A DNA stretch of 46,296 bases from Lachnospiraceae bacterium (GTDB taxonomy: Bacteria; Bacillota; Clostridia; Lachnospirales; Lachnospiraceae): assembly GCA_021770755.1 (NCBI GenBank), contig JAETQI010000048.1, forward strand, positions 1 to 46,296, given 5' to 3'. The notes beneath the pieces were generated by a model. The model was given only the letters and a program-made list of their open reading frames with translations. It was not told where the DNA came from and made no database searches. A program made the position numbers and the translations under genes. Within the stretch, counting starts at the first letter, position 1; every line of letters starts with the position of its first letter. Shown in pieces: positions 1-7,656 of the stretch.

Positions 1-299
1 TTCATCCACTCCATTTGAACAGCTTTCATCCAATCAATTTCTCCCTCTCCCTAATGCAATTACAATTTTGCAACTAATGTTTTTTCATTTTTGGAGTGAG
101 TTTCCGAGACCACTCCAGTATGGTTCTTCCGCTATAATTCATACTTTTCTATCTCTATTTTATTATTTTATATCGGTTAATGCAACAAAACATTTTATGA
201 ATTTTTTATAACTGATTTTCCACTTGCTATCCCGCCAAAACAGAGGTAAGCTACAACACCACGGAGGAGGGATTGAAAAAGGATTCTGCTTTGTATCAT
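1..299. other. AT-rich stretch without a supported gene
   Basis: No convincing gene is visible in these 300 bases. A possible minus-strand start codon lies at 29-27 behind a purine-rich GGGAGAGGGAG stretch and would run out of the window after nine codons (beginning MKAVQMEW). That is too short to identify, so it is only noted. The rest is AT-rich and reads as non-coding or decayed DNA leading into the relic genes that follow. Confidence 0.4.
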
Positions 300-593
300 A
301 TGATTCCCACACAGCACAAGCTTGCATGAGCGCTTATCCGCCGGAAATGTTGCAGTTACGAGGATGGCAACTGCATGGAGCTTGATGATGGGGAAAGTCA
401 CAGCTATATACAGTGCCACTTCCGGTTTGCGGTACTTCCGTTTCTTAAGATTCTGGAAGCAGAGGATTCACAGACGACTGAAAGCACAGAACAAACTGAA
501 AAAGAGGTCAGTCAAAATAACAGTGAAAAACACTGCCCGAATTTTGTGTCAGGACAAAGCGGGGGAAGGAGGCGTAATGGCGGCGGCGACTGA
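300..593 (+). pseudogene. Relic of a Cys-rich VLP-type mobile-element protein
   Basis: From the ATG at 300 the frame reads MIPTQHKLA, hits an in-frame TGA at 324-326, then continues ALIRRKCCSYEDGNC-MELDDGE and, after a shortened middle, FRFAVLP. The order RxCCxYxxGNC, then LDDGE, then a FRxAVLP-like block is what I recall of the small 'cysteine-rich VLP' proteins on Firmicutes conjugative elements. The second Cys-rich segment normally between LDDGE and FRxAVLP is mostly missing here. The stop codon, the internal deletion and a low-complexity tail make this a decayed copy. The family assignment is from memory of the motif. A short functional ORF starting at 375 is possible but unlikely. Confidence 0.4.
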
Positions 594-702
594 CGACAAT
601 GCAGTGCTTAAATACGCAACTGATATTTGCTTTTTAGCACTGATTCAATTCTTTATTTTTATTGTCATATACTTTATAATGGTTATAAGGGGCGTGATTT
701 TT

Positions 703-1172
703 ATGAATATGAATATTATATCAAAATACTTACAGTTTCTGCGCAAAAGCAACAACTACACACAAGATGACCTCGCCAAAAACTGGGCATATCAAGACAG
801 GCCGTATCAAAATGGGAAACAGGGACAACGATCCCCGACTTAGAAGTTTTATTGAAACTTTCTAAATTATACGGCATTACGATAAATGACATATTAGAAC
901 CAAAGATACCGCCGCACAAGATAACTGATTTTGAGCAGATCACAACAATTTCTGAAAAGGAACTGAAAAAAGTGTTAGAACAGTTTGACACGGATTCGCT
1001 TGTAACAGCCTTAATGGGGGCATCTCCCGAGACAAATCGTTTTTGTGAAAGATTGTTTCCCGATATGGATCTTGAAACGACAAGAAAAAATATAGGCAGA
1101 ATCAGATTAGAAACTGTTGAGGATATGCAGAATCAGATTATTTCTATGATAAATTTAGAATCATACATTTAG
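703..1172 (+). pseudogene. XRE-family HTH regulator broken by a one-base frameshift
   Basis: The first frame starts at ATG 703, behind AAGGGG, with a helix-turn-helix beginning (IISKYLQFLRKSNNYTQDDLAK). It leaves the gene after the A5 run at 778-782. Reading one frame over from that point restores LGISRQAVSKWETGTTIPDL and then LLKLSKLYGITINDILEPKI, a textbook XRE recognition helix, and runs to a stop at 1172 with a roughly 90-residue C-terminal region. One extra A in the run would give an intact 156-residue Cro/CI-type repressor. It may be a pseudogene, a phase-variable homopolymer tract or a sequencing error. It lies beside mobile-element debris, so it was probably the regulator of a lost element. 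Confidence 0.75.
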
Positions 1173-1220
1173 ATAAACTTACAGGCCGTGGAGGGAGCGG
1201 GCTTTTGGAGGGAAGGATAA

Positions 1221-1700
1221 ATGATGGAAATTATGCATAATGCTGTTTTGGAATTCGAGTGTTCTGGCATGGATAGCGGAAACAGATTTTCTATTGAATA
1301 TACCGGGCGTGGGCAGGACATATCGCCGGAATTTGTGATCAAGAATCTATCTCCGAATGCGAAGACCCTCGCTGTTACATTGGAAGATCTGTCACACCCG
1401 ATCAGGGATTTTACGCATTGGATCATCTGGAACATTCCTGCCGCTGACAGGATAAAGAAAAATATTCCTGCTGGCAGGATTGTTCCAGTGTTGGGGAATG
1501 CCCGCCAGGGGACAGGATATGGACTGCACCGCTATGCGGGGCCGAAGCCGCCGAAAGGAAAAACACATACATACCGTTTTACAATCTATTCTTTGGATTG
1601 CGAAATAAACATAAGCGCCAATTCCATGAAAAGAAAATTTCTGAAAAAGGCCAAAAAACACATCCTTCAAAAAGGAAGCATCGTTGGTGAGTTTGAGTAA
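1221..1700 (+). CDS. YbhB/YbcL family (PEBP, Raf-kinase-inhibitor-like) protein
   Basis: A 159-residue protein of the phosphatidylethanolamine-binding protein superfamily, bacterial YbhB/YbcL branch. Family hallmarks are visible: GQDISPEF near the start, the LAVTLEDLSHP strand, FTHWIIWNIP, and the ligand-loop block GTGYGLHRYAGPKPP followed by HTYRFTIYSLD. These proteins are soluble and bind small anionic ligands; the bacterial function is unsettled. GGAGGGAAGG lies seven to ten bases upstream of ATG 1221, supporting the start; a second ATG follows directly. It is monocistronic and converges on the symporter gene, with only 15 bases between the two stops. Length matches the family. Confidence 0.88.
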   Translation: MMEIMHNAVLEFECSGMDSGNRFSIEYTGRGQDISPEFVIKNLSPNAKTLAVTLEDLSHPIRDFTHWIIWNIPAADRIKKNIPAGRIVPVLGNARQGTGYGLHRYAGPKPPKGKTHTYRFTIYSLDCEINISANSMKRKFLKKAKKHILQKGSIVGEFE

Positions 1701-1715
1701 TCCTCCAGCTTTATT

Positions 1716-3293
1716 TCAATTGTTTTCCCGAAGCCTATCCATGTCCAGCATCTTGAGTCCAGCGGCCAGTTCCACCAGCTCTGCCTGCAGACAAAACAGA
1801 TTCACCGCAGTGGTGGCAAATTCCAGTATCACATTGAGGGCGATCGTGACCGCTATGGCCTCCATAGGTATTTTGAGCTGGACAAACAAAATGGTGTAGC
1901 AGGTCAGTGCACCGCCGGGAATAGGAGGCGCCGCCACTGCCAGCACAATGGATATGAGAAATGCCGTAGCCAGCCACACCGGTGAAACCGTCACCCCGTA
2001 AATTTCCGCCATGCAAAATCCAACCGCCAGAAACATAACGGAAACTCCCGGCATAAAGATTGCCTGTCCCAGGGGAACGCCGAAATTGACGATCCTCCTG
2101 TCAATCCCAAGATCCTTTTCACAGCACTCCATGTTCACCCCGAAAGCTGCCGAGGAAGATGCCGTAGTCAGTGCGATCAGAAAGGTGGGCATCATTTTTT
2201 TCAGCAGTACCCGCGGATGCACCTTCCTCCCCGCACATACCAGCACAAGATATGCTGCCAGAAGGATCACATCCCCCATAAGCATTGCCAGGATCAGTTT
2301 ATATGCAGAAAGAAATACAGAAAAATCATTGCCAAGTATCATATTTAAGATACTTCCGAATACAAACAGCGGCACAAAGGAACTGACCGCCTCCATGATA
2401 AGCTGTACGATATAGTTAGACTGCTCCACCATGGATGCGGCAGCCGTGGCTTTGTTCCCCAGGATCAGCATTGCCATGCCGATCAGGACTGCAACGAAAA
2501 TGATCTGCAGGGGATTCCCCTCTGTAAAGGGCGTAAAAAAATTTCCCGGAACAATGTCCAGAACCATTTGAAACAGTTCGGAAAAGTCAAACTTCCCCCC
2601 GCCTCCGGCCTTAAGGGAAAAAAGAGGCATAACTGCCCCGCAGCCAGCCAGCGTCAGAAGAACTGTCATCAGCATAAAGCGCCCGATCATCCTTTTTCCA
2701 ATCCTGCCCATAGTAGCCATATCCCCGATACTGTATATTCCCCAGGCAACCGAAAGGAACACCATAGGTCCCGCAATGGCCGACAAAAGCCCCATAAAAC
2801 GGTTAAACACAGGACCGATAAGATCCTCTGCAAGAAAGGCACGGACACCCTCCGGCAGGAAACGGCACAGCCCGCCGCACAAAAGGGCAAGAGCCACTGA
2901 CAGAGCCATGGAAGCCATCTGAGAACGCTTTTTCTTTTTCGGCGTAAACAAGATCAGATTTTTACCGTTTTTGTACTGCCACACAGGGGCGACACCCATA
3001 TTGGAAAGCAGCCCCCTAAGCACATCACTCTGTTCTTCCTCGCCCGTGTCAAAGGGGTCAAACTGCTCTCCCTTAAGGGAAAGTTCCAGGCGAATGCGCT
3101 GAAAGCGTCTGGTATGCTTCTGCACAAACACTGCCTCCGTGCCGAATGTTTCCTGATACTTTAACAGGGTTTCCTCCACTGCAAGGCGTATCTGGAGAAT
3201 ATTTCTTCCGTCTACGCCCCATTCCTCAAGATTTTTTTCCGCAAGAGCGCTTGCCCTGGCAATATTTTCATTACTAAGTGTCCATTTTTCCAT
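1716..3293 (-). CDS. Dicarboxylate/amino acid:cation symporter with an N-terminal GHKL-like domain
   Basis: A 525-residue membrane protein. From about residue 125 it is a DAACS-family symporter (GltP/SstT-like): multiple hydrophobic segments, a serine-rich reentrant loop (TTASSSAAFGVNMECC) and the later PPIPGGAL and NVILEFATTAVN blocks. It should import acidic or neutral amino acids or dicarboxylates with Na+ or H+. The first ~117 residues are an addition not usual for the family. They contain IRLAVEETLLKY and a strand ending in GEQFDPF, resembling the HATPase_c_2 (SpoIIAB/RsbW-like) fold, but with the N-box Asn missing. A similar domain ends the neighbouring ATPase. The start ATG has AAGGATAATA upstream. 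It is the last gene of the minus-strand operon, 11 bases after the ATPase gene. The symporter call is firm; the N-terminal call is fold-level inference. Confidence 0.85.
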   Translation of the reverse strand: MEKWTLSNENIARASALAEKNLEEWGVDGRNILQIRLAVEETLLKYQETFGTEAVFVQKHTRRFQRIRLELSLKGEQFDPFDTGEEEQSDVLRGLLSNMGVAPVWQYKNGKNLILFTPKKKKRSQMASMALSVALALLCGGLCRFLPEGVRAFLAEDLIGPVFNRFMGLLSAIAGPMVFLSVAWGIYSIGDMATMGRIGKRMIGRFMLMTVLLTLAGCGAVMPLFSLKAGGGGKFDFSELFQMVLDIVPGNFFTPFTEGNPLQIIFVAVLIGMAMLILGNKATAAASMVEQSNYIVQLIMEAVSSFVPLFVFGSILNMILGNDFSVFLSAYKLILAMLMGDVILLAAYLVLVCAGRKVHPRVLLKKMMPTFLIALTTASSSAAFGVNMECCEKDLGIDRRIVNFGVPLGQAIFMPGVSVMFLAVGFCMAEIYGVTVSPVWLATAFLISIVLAVAAPPIPGGALTCYTILFVQLKIPMEAIAVTIALNVILEFATTAVNLFCLQAELVELAAGLKMLDMDRLRENN

Positions 3294-3304
3294 TATTATC
3301 CTTC

Positions 3305-4417
3305 TTATATACTGATGATCAAACGGTTACATCCCTCTACAAATGTATGTTCTATACCTCTGGACATCCCTTTTATCATCCTGCCGGACAAATCTTCTTT
3401 CGTGCCAAAGGGATGATAAGCAGCGCCTCCGTAGGAGAAACACATCTGTGCCAGATTCTCCCGCTCACTGTATTCCACATCCAGGGAAATATCCATACCG
3501 CCCGCTTCCCCGGCTGCCGGCAGGAGTTTTTGCATCAGCACTTCCTCCGCCGTAAGCTGCATGGCGTAAATCTGCCTCTGGGAAAGCTGCTGCCTGCGCC
3601 CGAACTCCTCAAGCTGTGTCATAAAAGCCGGGAAGTCAAAATCACGTGAGATCTTTTCCACATGGAGCACCTTAAGCTGCCGGATGAATATCCGGGTCCT
3701 CTCCCTTTTGGGGTGCTCAAAAATCTGCTCCGGTGTTCCATCCTCATAAATTTCTCCCTGATCCATATAAAAGATCCTCGTGGACACATCCCGGGCAAAC
3801 TTCATCTCATGGGTCACGATCATCATGGTCATTCCCTGCCCTGCCAGCCTGCGGATCACGGAAAGCACTTCGCCCACCATAGTCGGGTCTAAAGCCGAGG
3901 TCGGCTCGTCAAAGAGAATGATCTCCGGCTGCATCGCCACCGTCCGGGCAATCGCTGCACGCTGCTTCTGTCCCCCGGAGAGTTCATCCGGGTAGGCAAG
4001 GGCTTTGTCCCCAAGTCCTATGGTGCGCAAAAGTTCCATTCCCCTGTCATAAGCTTCCTGCCGGCTCCTGCCAAGGAGATCCACCTGGCCCATCATGATA
4101 TTTTCAATAATGGTCTTGTGGGCAAACAGGTTAAAGGACTGGAATACCATACCCATCTTCCGCCGCACCAGATTTACCTTGCATTTCTTATCCGTGGTCG
4201 TCACGCCGTCCACCACGATCTCGCCTCCTGTGGGCGTCTCCAGAAGGTTGATACAGCGCAGCAGGGTTGATTTTCCGGTGCCTGACGGACCGATAATGGA
4301 AATCACTTCTCCCTTTTTGATCTCCACGCTCACATCCTGTAAAGGAGTTACATTGGGATATTCCTTGCGCAGATGCCTGATGGAAATGATGCTCCGGTCT
4401 TCCTGTTTCTCTGTCAT
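3305..4417 (-). CDS. Amino-acid ABC transporter ATPase with a C-terminal GHKL-like extension
   Basis: A GlnQ/HisP-type nucleotide-binding subunit. Residues ~10-250 hold Walker [10 protein letters not shown] (~43), Q-loop VFQSFNLF, signature LSGGQKQR, Walker [13 protein letters not shown] and the H-loop VTHEM, so it should be an active ATPase for the permease encoded just upstream. Residues ~252-370 are extra. They include [14 protein letters not shown] and later strands ending AAYHPF and LIISI, which parallel the N-terminal domain of the adjacent symporter (EE-x-L-x-x, then G...HPF or DPF). The ATG at 4417 overlaps the permease stop as TGATG, implying coupled translation; a GTG one codon earlier is possible. 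The ordinary family length is about 245 residues, so the extension is unusual and may be regulatory. Confidence 0.9.
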   Translation of the reverse strand: MTEKQEDRSIISIRHLRKEYPNVTPLQDVSVEIKKGEVISIIGPSGTGKSTLLRCINLLETPTGGEIVVDGVTTTDKKCKVNLVRRKMGMVFQSFNLFAHKTIIENIMMGQVDLLGRSRQEAYDRGMELLRTIGLGDKALAYPDELSGGQKQRAAIARTVAMQPEIILFDEPTSALDPTMVGEVLSVIRRLAGQGMTMMIVTHEMKFARDVSTRIFYMDQGEIYEDGTPEQIFEHPKRERTRIFIRQLKVLHVEKISRDFDFPAFMTQLEEFGRRQQLSQRQIYAMQLTAEEVLMQKLLPAAGEAGGMDISLDVEYSERENLAQMCFSYGGAAYHPFGTKEDLSGRMIKGMSRGIEHTFVEGCNRLIISI

Positions 4418-6681
4418 CACATGGACACCCCCTTTACGCTCCGTTTATTCCGTTTCGGCAAAACTTCCCTTTCTGCAAAGGAAAGGGCTGCCGTCATCAC
4501 ATTGGCAACGGCAAAATAGATCACCGCCGTCACGATCAGCGGGAAAAACGCCTCCATGGTACGCGACCGGATAATATCAGACACCTTGGTCAGATCCTGT
4601 ACGGCGATATATCCTGCCACGGAAGTCATTTTTACCATGGAAATAAACTCGCCTTTCAGCACAGGAATAAAATTTCCGGCAGCCTGTGGAAATACAACCT
4701 TAAAAAAGGTCTGGCTTCTGGTATAACCCATGGCAAGGGCTGCCTCCTGCTGTCCTTTATCCACGGTTTCTATACCTGTACGCATCATCTCCGATGAGTA
4801 GGCCGCAAAGTTAATGGAAAATCCAATGACCGCAACCAAAATCTCGGAAATATCCACCGACCCGAAAATCCCGTAATACAGGATCATCAGGAGGACCACA
4901 ACTGGCATTCCCTGCACCACACGGACAAAGATCCCTCCAAGATCCTGTACGGGCCTGCAATTCATCCGCCGCAGCATACAGATCCCAAACCCAAGGCCAA
5001 GTCCGAAAATGCCCGAACAGACAGAGATCAGTATGGTGACCCCCAGTCCCTGTAAGATCAGCCGCCACCGTCCCTCCACCACAAAAGTGCTCTTAAAGCT
5101 GTCCTCCAGACCTGCCAGGAAACCTTTCTTCTGCACTGCGCCGCCTGCATCACGCATCAAAAGCACCATGGCTGATTCATAGTGGGTATCCGCAAAGTCC
5201 ACCTTTTTCGCCCGTTCTTCCGTAATGGACATGCTTCCGCTGACCACATCTGCCTTTCCGCTTTCCAGAGAGGCGATCAGGGAGGCAAATTCACAGTCTG
5301 CCATTTCCACCTTCCAGTCCAATTCCCGTGCAACCAAAAGCATCAGATCTATCTCAAGCCCCAGCGGTTCTCCGCCGCTTCCAAGATAGGTCATCGGCTC
5401 ATGGGTGCTGTCATGGTAATACCGGATCGTCCCGTTCTCTCCCGGCCAGTCCTGCTCCGTCAGTATTTTTATGCTTTCGTCCGCTCCAAGCCATTTTTTC
5501 TTTAGCGCCTCAATGGTTCCGTCCTCTTTCAGTCTTGCAAGAACGCCGTTAAACTGCTCCCTGAGAGGGCTTCCCTTGGGAAAAGCATATCCGTACTGAT
5601 CCAGAATCACCGGCTCCTCAAAGATTTTCAGTCCTTCATTCTTCGCCACCGCAAGCTGCGCCAGCGGTTCGTCCAGCGCCCCCGCATCCACACGGCCTGC
5701 CTTTAGGGCTGCAACAATATCCGGTACAGAATTGTAGTAGGAGAAATCATCTGCGTCTTCGATCACTTCCTGCAAGAGCTTATCGTAAACTCCTCCGCTC
5801 AGGGCGGCAAACCTGGCCCCTTCAAAATCGGAAAGCGTCTCGTATTTTTCCCCTGACTGCGCGCCGCCCTCCTGCGGCGCCCTCACCATAACGGCTGTCT
5901 CCGAAGGATAAACGCAGTCGGAAAACGCAATATGCTTCCGCCTCTCCTCGGTAGCGTTCAGATTCGCCATAATACAGTCAATGTCCCCTGCCTGTGCCGC
6001 CGCAATGATTCCGTCATAGTCATAAACCTTGATCTCCACTTCCGCATTTAACCATGCCCCAAAGCGGTAGATCAGCTCCACATCGTATCCTGTCAGCGTC
6101 GTCCCCTCATAGTAGCTGAAAGGCTGGACCGTTCCCGTGGTCCCCACCTTAAGCTTACAGTCCGGTGTCTGGGGCATGGCTATTTCCGGCATGGTTCCTT
6201 CCGCGCGGCTGACCCACCGGCCGTACATCTCATCCAGCGTTCCCTCTGCCTTTGCCTGGGCAAGAAACTGGTTCACCTTATCCTCTAAGTTTTCAATCCG
6301 GCTTTTGGGTGAGATTCCCACAGCCACATCCATGCTCTCCCCCAGATTTTCGTCTAAGATCTTCACATCCTCAAGCCCGCTTGCTATGGCAAACTCCATC
6401 ATCACCCGGTCGTAAACAAACCCGTCCAGCTTTCCCTGGGAAATGGCAAGATACCCTGAAGCATTGCCGGAAAATGTTTTATGCTCCGCCTCCGGCAGAT
6501 ATTTTTCCGCCATATACATACCTGCCCCGCCCTCCGGCACACCGATGGTATATGCGGGATCGTTGAGCTGCTCTATGGAGGTGATCGTTTCGTTTTTCTT
6601 ATCTTTACACCCCCAGAGGCAAAGCGTTCCCAAAAGGATAACGATAAAAAGGCAGGGTCTTTTCTTGTCACAATTTGTCAT
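4417..6681 (-). CDS. Fused amino-acid substrate-binding/permease ABC protein
   Basis: A 754-residue fusion. ATG 6681 follows GGAGGATCATT and opens a lipoprotein-like signal (hydrophobic stretch, then LWGC at Cys25); upstream in-frame codons lack a signal, so this start is preferred. Residues 33-157 look like lobe II plus the C-terminal return of a polar amino-acid binding protein ([27 protein letters not shown]). Residues 176-399 are a complete SBP_bac_3 domain ([32 protein letters not shown]). Residues 418-510 are lobe I only ([22 protein letters not shown]). Residues ~530-745 are a HisM/GlnP-type permease with the [14 protein letters not shown] coupling loop. It pairs with the ATPase encoded next. 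Binding-domain/permease fusions are known in GlnPQ of lactic acid bacteria, but the half-whole-half arrangement is odd. Confidence 0.9.
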   Translation of the reverse strand: MTNCDKKRPCLFIVILLGTLCLWGCKDKKNETITSIEQLNDPAYTIGVPEGGAGMYMAEKYLPEAEHKTFSGNASGYLAISQGKLDGFVYDRVMMEFAIASGLEDVKILDENLGESMDVAVGISPKSRIENLEDKVNQFLAQAKAEGTLDEMYGRWVSRAEGTMPEIAMPQTPDCKLKVGTTGTVQPFSYYEGTTLTGYDVELIYRFGAWLNAEVEIKVYDYDGIIAAAQAGDIDCIMANLNATEERRKHIAFSDCVYPSETAVMVRAPQEGGAQSGEKYETLSDFEGARFAALSGGVYDKLLQEVIEDADDFSYYNSVPDIVAALKAGRVDAGALDEPLAQLAVAKNEGLKIFEEPVILDQYGYAFPKGSPLREQFNGVLARLKEDGTIEALKKKWLGADESIKILTEQDWPGENGTIRYYHDSTHEPMTYLGSGGEPLGLEIDLMLLVARELDWKVEMADCEFASLIASLESGKADVVSGSMSITEERAKKVDFADTHYESAMVLLMRDAGGAVQKKGFLAGLEDSFKSTFVVEGRWRLILQGLGVTILISVCSGIFGLGLGFGICMLRRMNCRPVQDLGGIFVRVVQGMPVVVLLMILYYGIFGSVDISEILVAVIGFSINFAAYSSEMMRTGIETVDKGQQEAALAMGYTRSQTFFKVVFPQAAGNFIPVLKGEFISMVKMTSVAGYIAVQDLTKVSDIIRSRTMEAFFPLIVTAVIYFAVANVMTAALSFAEREVLPKRNKRSVKGVSM

Positions 6682-6776
6682 AATGATCCTCCATGCTGTC
6701 AACATCTGCAAATCTGCATACAGGCACAAATTTACGGTTTGCCCGGTATTCATAAGAAGATTGCCAGACGACCATG

Positions 6777-7082
6777 CTAACCGAGAAATTTGTTGATGCC
6801 TGAAGGGTTGTAATTCAGATTTTCTATCCAAGTTTTAGCGTCTTTATACCACTGAGATTCCAGGACTTCCCGGACTTTCTCTTCGTCCGCTTTTACAGGG
6901 GACACCTGCCGGGAATTCTCATCCACAATGGGGTGTCTGTTCATCTCTAGTCTGGTCAGTCCTCCAACCGTCTCATCCACTCCGCCTGCTGCGCCTTCCA
7001 GCTCTGCATCATTTAACGCCAACGCTTCTCCTTTCAGCAGACTTTCCTTCATTTCCACTCTCTCCACTGCTTTTTTCTTCAT
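6777..7082 (-). CDS. Putative secreted peptide precursor with double-glycine leader (copy A)
   Basis: A 101-residue precursor starting MKKKAVERVEMKESLLKG, with leader end ALNDAELEGAAGG, a double-glycine site of the type cut by C39 peptidase exporters. The start is fixed by GGAGG six bases upstream. The predicted ~67-residue product is polar, has no Cys, and contains several acidic and basic residues and two Trp, so it does not resemble a lanthipeptide or a hydrophobic class II bacteriocin. It lies directly downstream of two NHLM-type exporter genes and upstream of the amino-acid transporter genes. Its leader and 5' region are a near duplicate of copy B (7201-7566). The precursor role is inferred from leader and context; mature function is unknown. 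Confidence 0.7.
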   Translation of the reverse strand: MKKKAVERVEMKESLLKGEALALNDAELEGAAGGVDETVGGLTRLEMNRHPIVDENSRQVSPVKADEEKVREVLESQWYKDAKTWIENLNYNPSGINKFLG

Positions 7083-7099
7083 TTTTCCTCCATTCCTGT
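6981..7099 (-). repeat. Duplicated leader/ribosome-site segment, unit A
   Basis: About 119 bases covering the ribosome site and leader codons of copy A match 7465-7584 with roughly six substitutions and one base of indel (about 94% identity by eye). Similarity continues weakly upstream, where both have a small hairpin built from TGTC and GGACA arms. The product-coding parts do not align, so either only the leader was duplicated or the mature parts diverged far faster. Confidence 0.85.
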
Positions 7100-7200
7100 T
7101 TTGTGTCCATCTTTTCAGACACATCACGACTTCATATTTTTCTGTTTATTTATACGTCCTCTTCCGTCAATGCCTCCAAATGAGGTTTTTTCCAAAAGCG

Positions 7201-7566
7201 CTAAAAGTCAAAAGGGCTTCCAGACCTGCTTGCTTCCTGGTCCAATGAATTTTGAAGTCTTTTCAATTCGTTCATCAATTCCTCCCCATCTATATCATCA
7301 AAACCAGCAGGGGGCTGGATTGGCTTCCATTCTGGGGACTGCGGCTGGGTTTTTATCTCATCACCGCGCCTCCTCCTGGTATCTATCCTGTCCTCTATAG
7401 AAAGCCCAGGCGTTTTTGGATTCAGCAGACTTTCGGCGAACCGTTCTTCAAACGTCATACCCCCTCCGCCTGCTGCACATTCCAGCTCTGCATCATTTAA
7501 TGCCAACGCTTCTCCTTTCAGCAAACTTTCCTTCATTTCCACTTTCTCTACTGCTTTTTTCTTCAT
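7201..7566 (-). CDS. Putative secreted peptide precursor with double-glycine leader (copy B)
   Basis: A 121-residue precursor. The leader MKKKAVEKVEMKESLLKG...ALNDAELECAAGG differs from copy A at only two positions within the ~34-residue leader. ATG 7566 is preceded by GGAGG; an upstream in-frame start gives extra residues that lack a ribosome site. The predicted ~85-residue product starts with GG-MTFEER, is rich in Arg, Asp, Glu, Gln and Pro, has no Cys, and shows no clear relation to the copy A product. The change from Gly to Cys just before AAGG is the only Cys in the protein and lies in the leader. It follows the exporter gene at 7657 by about 90 bases on the same strand, so it is probably co-transcribed and exported by the C39 transporter. 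Confidence 0.7.
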   Translation of the reverse strand: MKKKAVEKVEMKESLLKGEALALNDAELECAAGGGGMTFEERFAESLLNPKTPGLSIEDRIDTRRRRGDEIKTQPQSPEWKPIQPPAGFDDIDGEELMNELKRLQNSLDQEASRSGSPFDF

Positions 7567-7584
7567 TTTTTCCTCCATTCCTGT
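7465..7584 (-). repeat. Duplicated leader/ribosome-site segment, unit B
   Basis: Partner of 6981-7099. The upstream hairpin here is TGTCCG, a short loop, then CGGACA (about 7589-7606), just before the ribosome site. Conservation of leader and 5' region with divergence of the mature portion is the pattern expected if the exporter recognises the leader. Confidence 0.85.
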
Positions 7585-7656
7585 GTCCGTCCCTTCGGAC
7601 ACATCACATCTGTTTTTTGTTTCTGTCTTTGTTTCTATCTATTGATACAAAGAAGT

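Noticed and set aside
322-843. Open frame covering both the Cys-rich relic and the start of the XRE gene
   Set aside because: Its first part is out of frame with the Cys-rich motif and its last part is only the first half of the frameshifted regulator, so it is a chance join.
6981-7584. Repeats near the small peptides as a CRISPR-like array
   Set aside because: Only two units, each coding for a leader, with long unrelated coding sequence between; no regular short repeats occur anywhere in the window.
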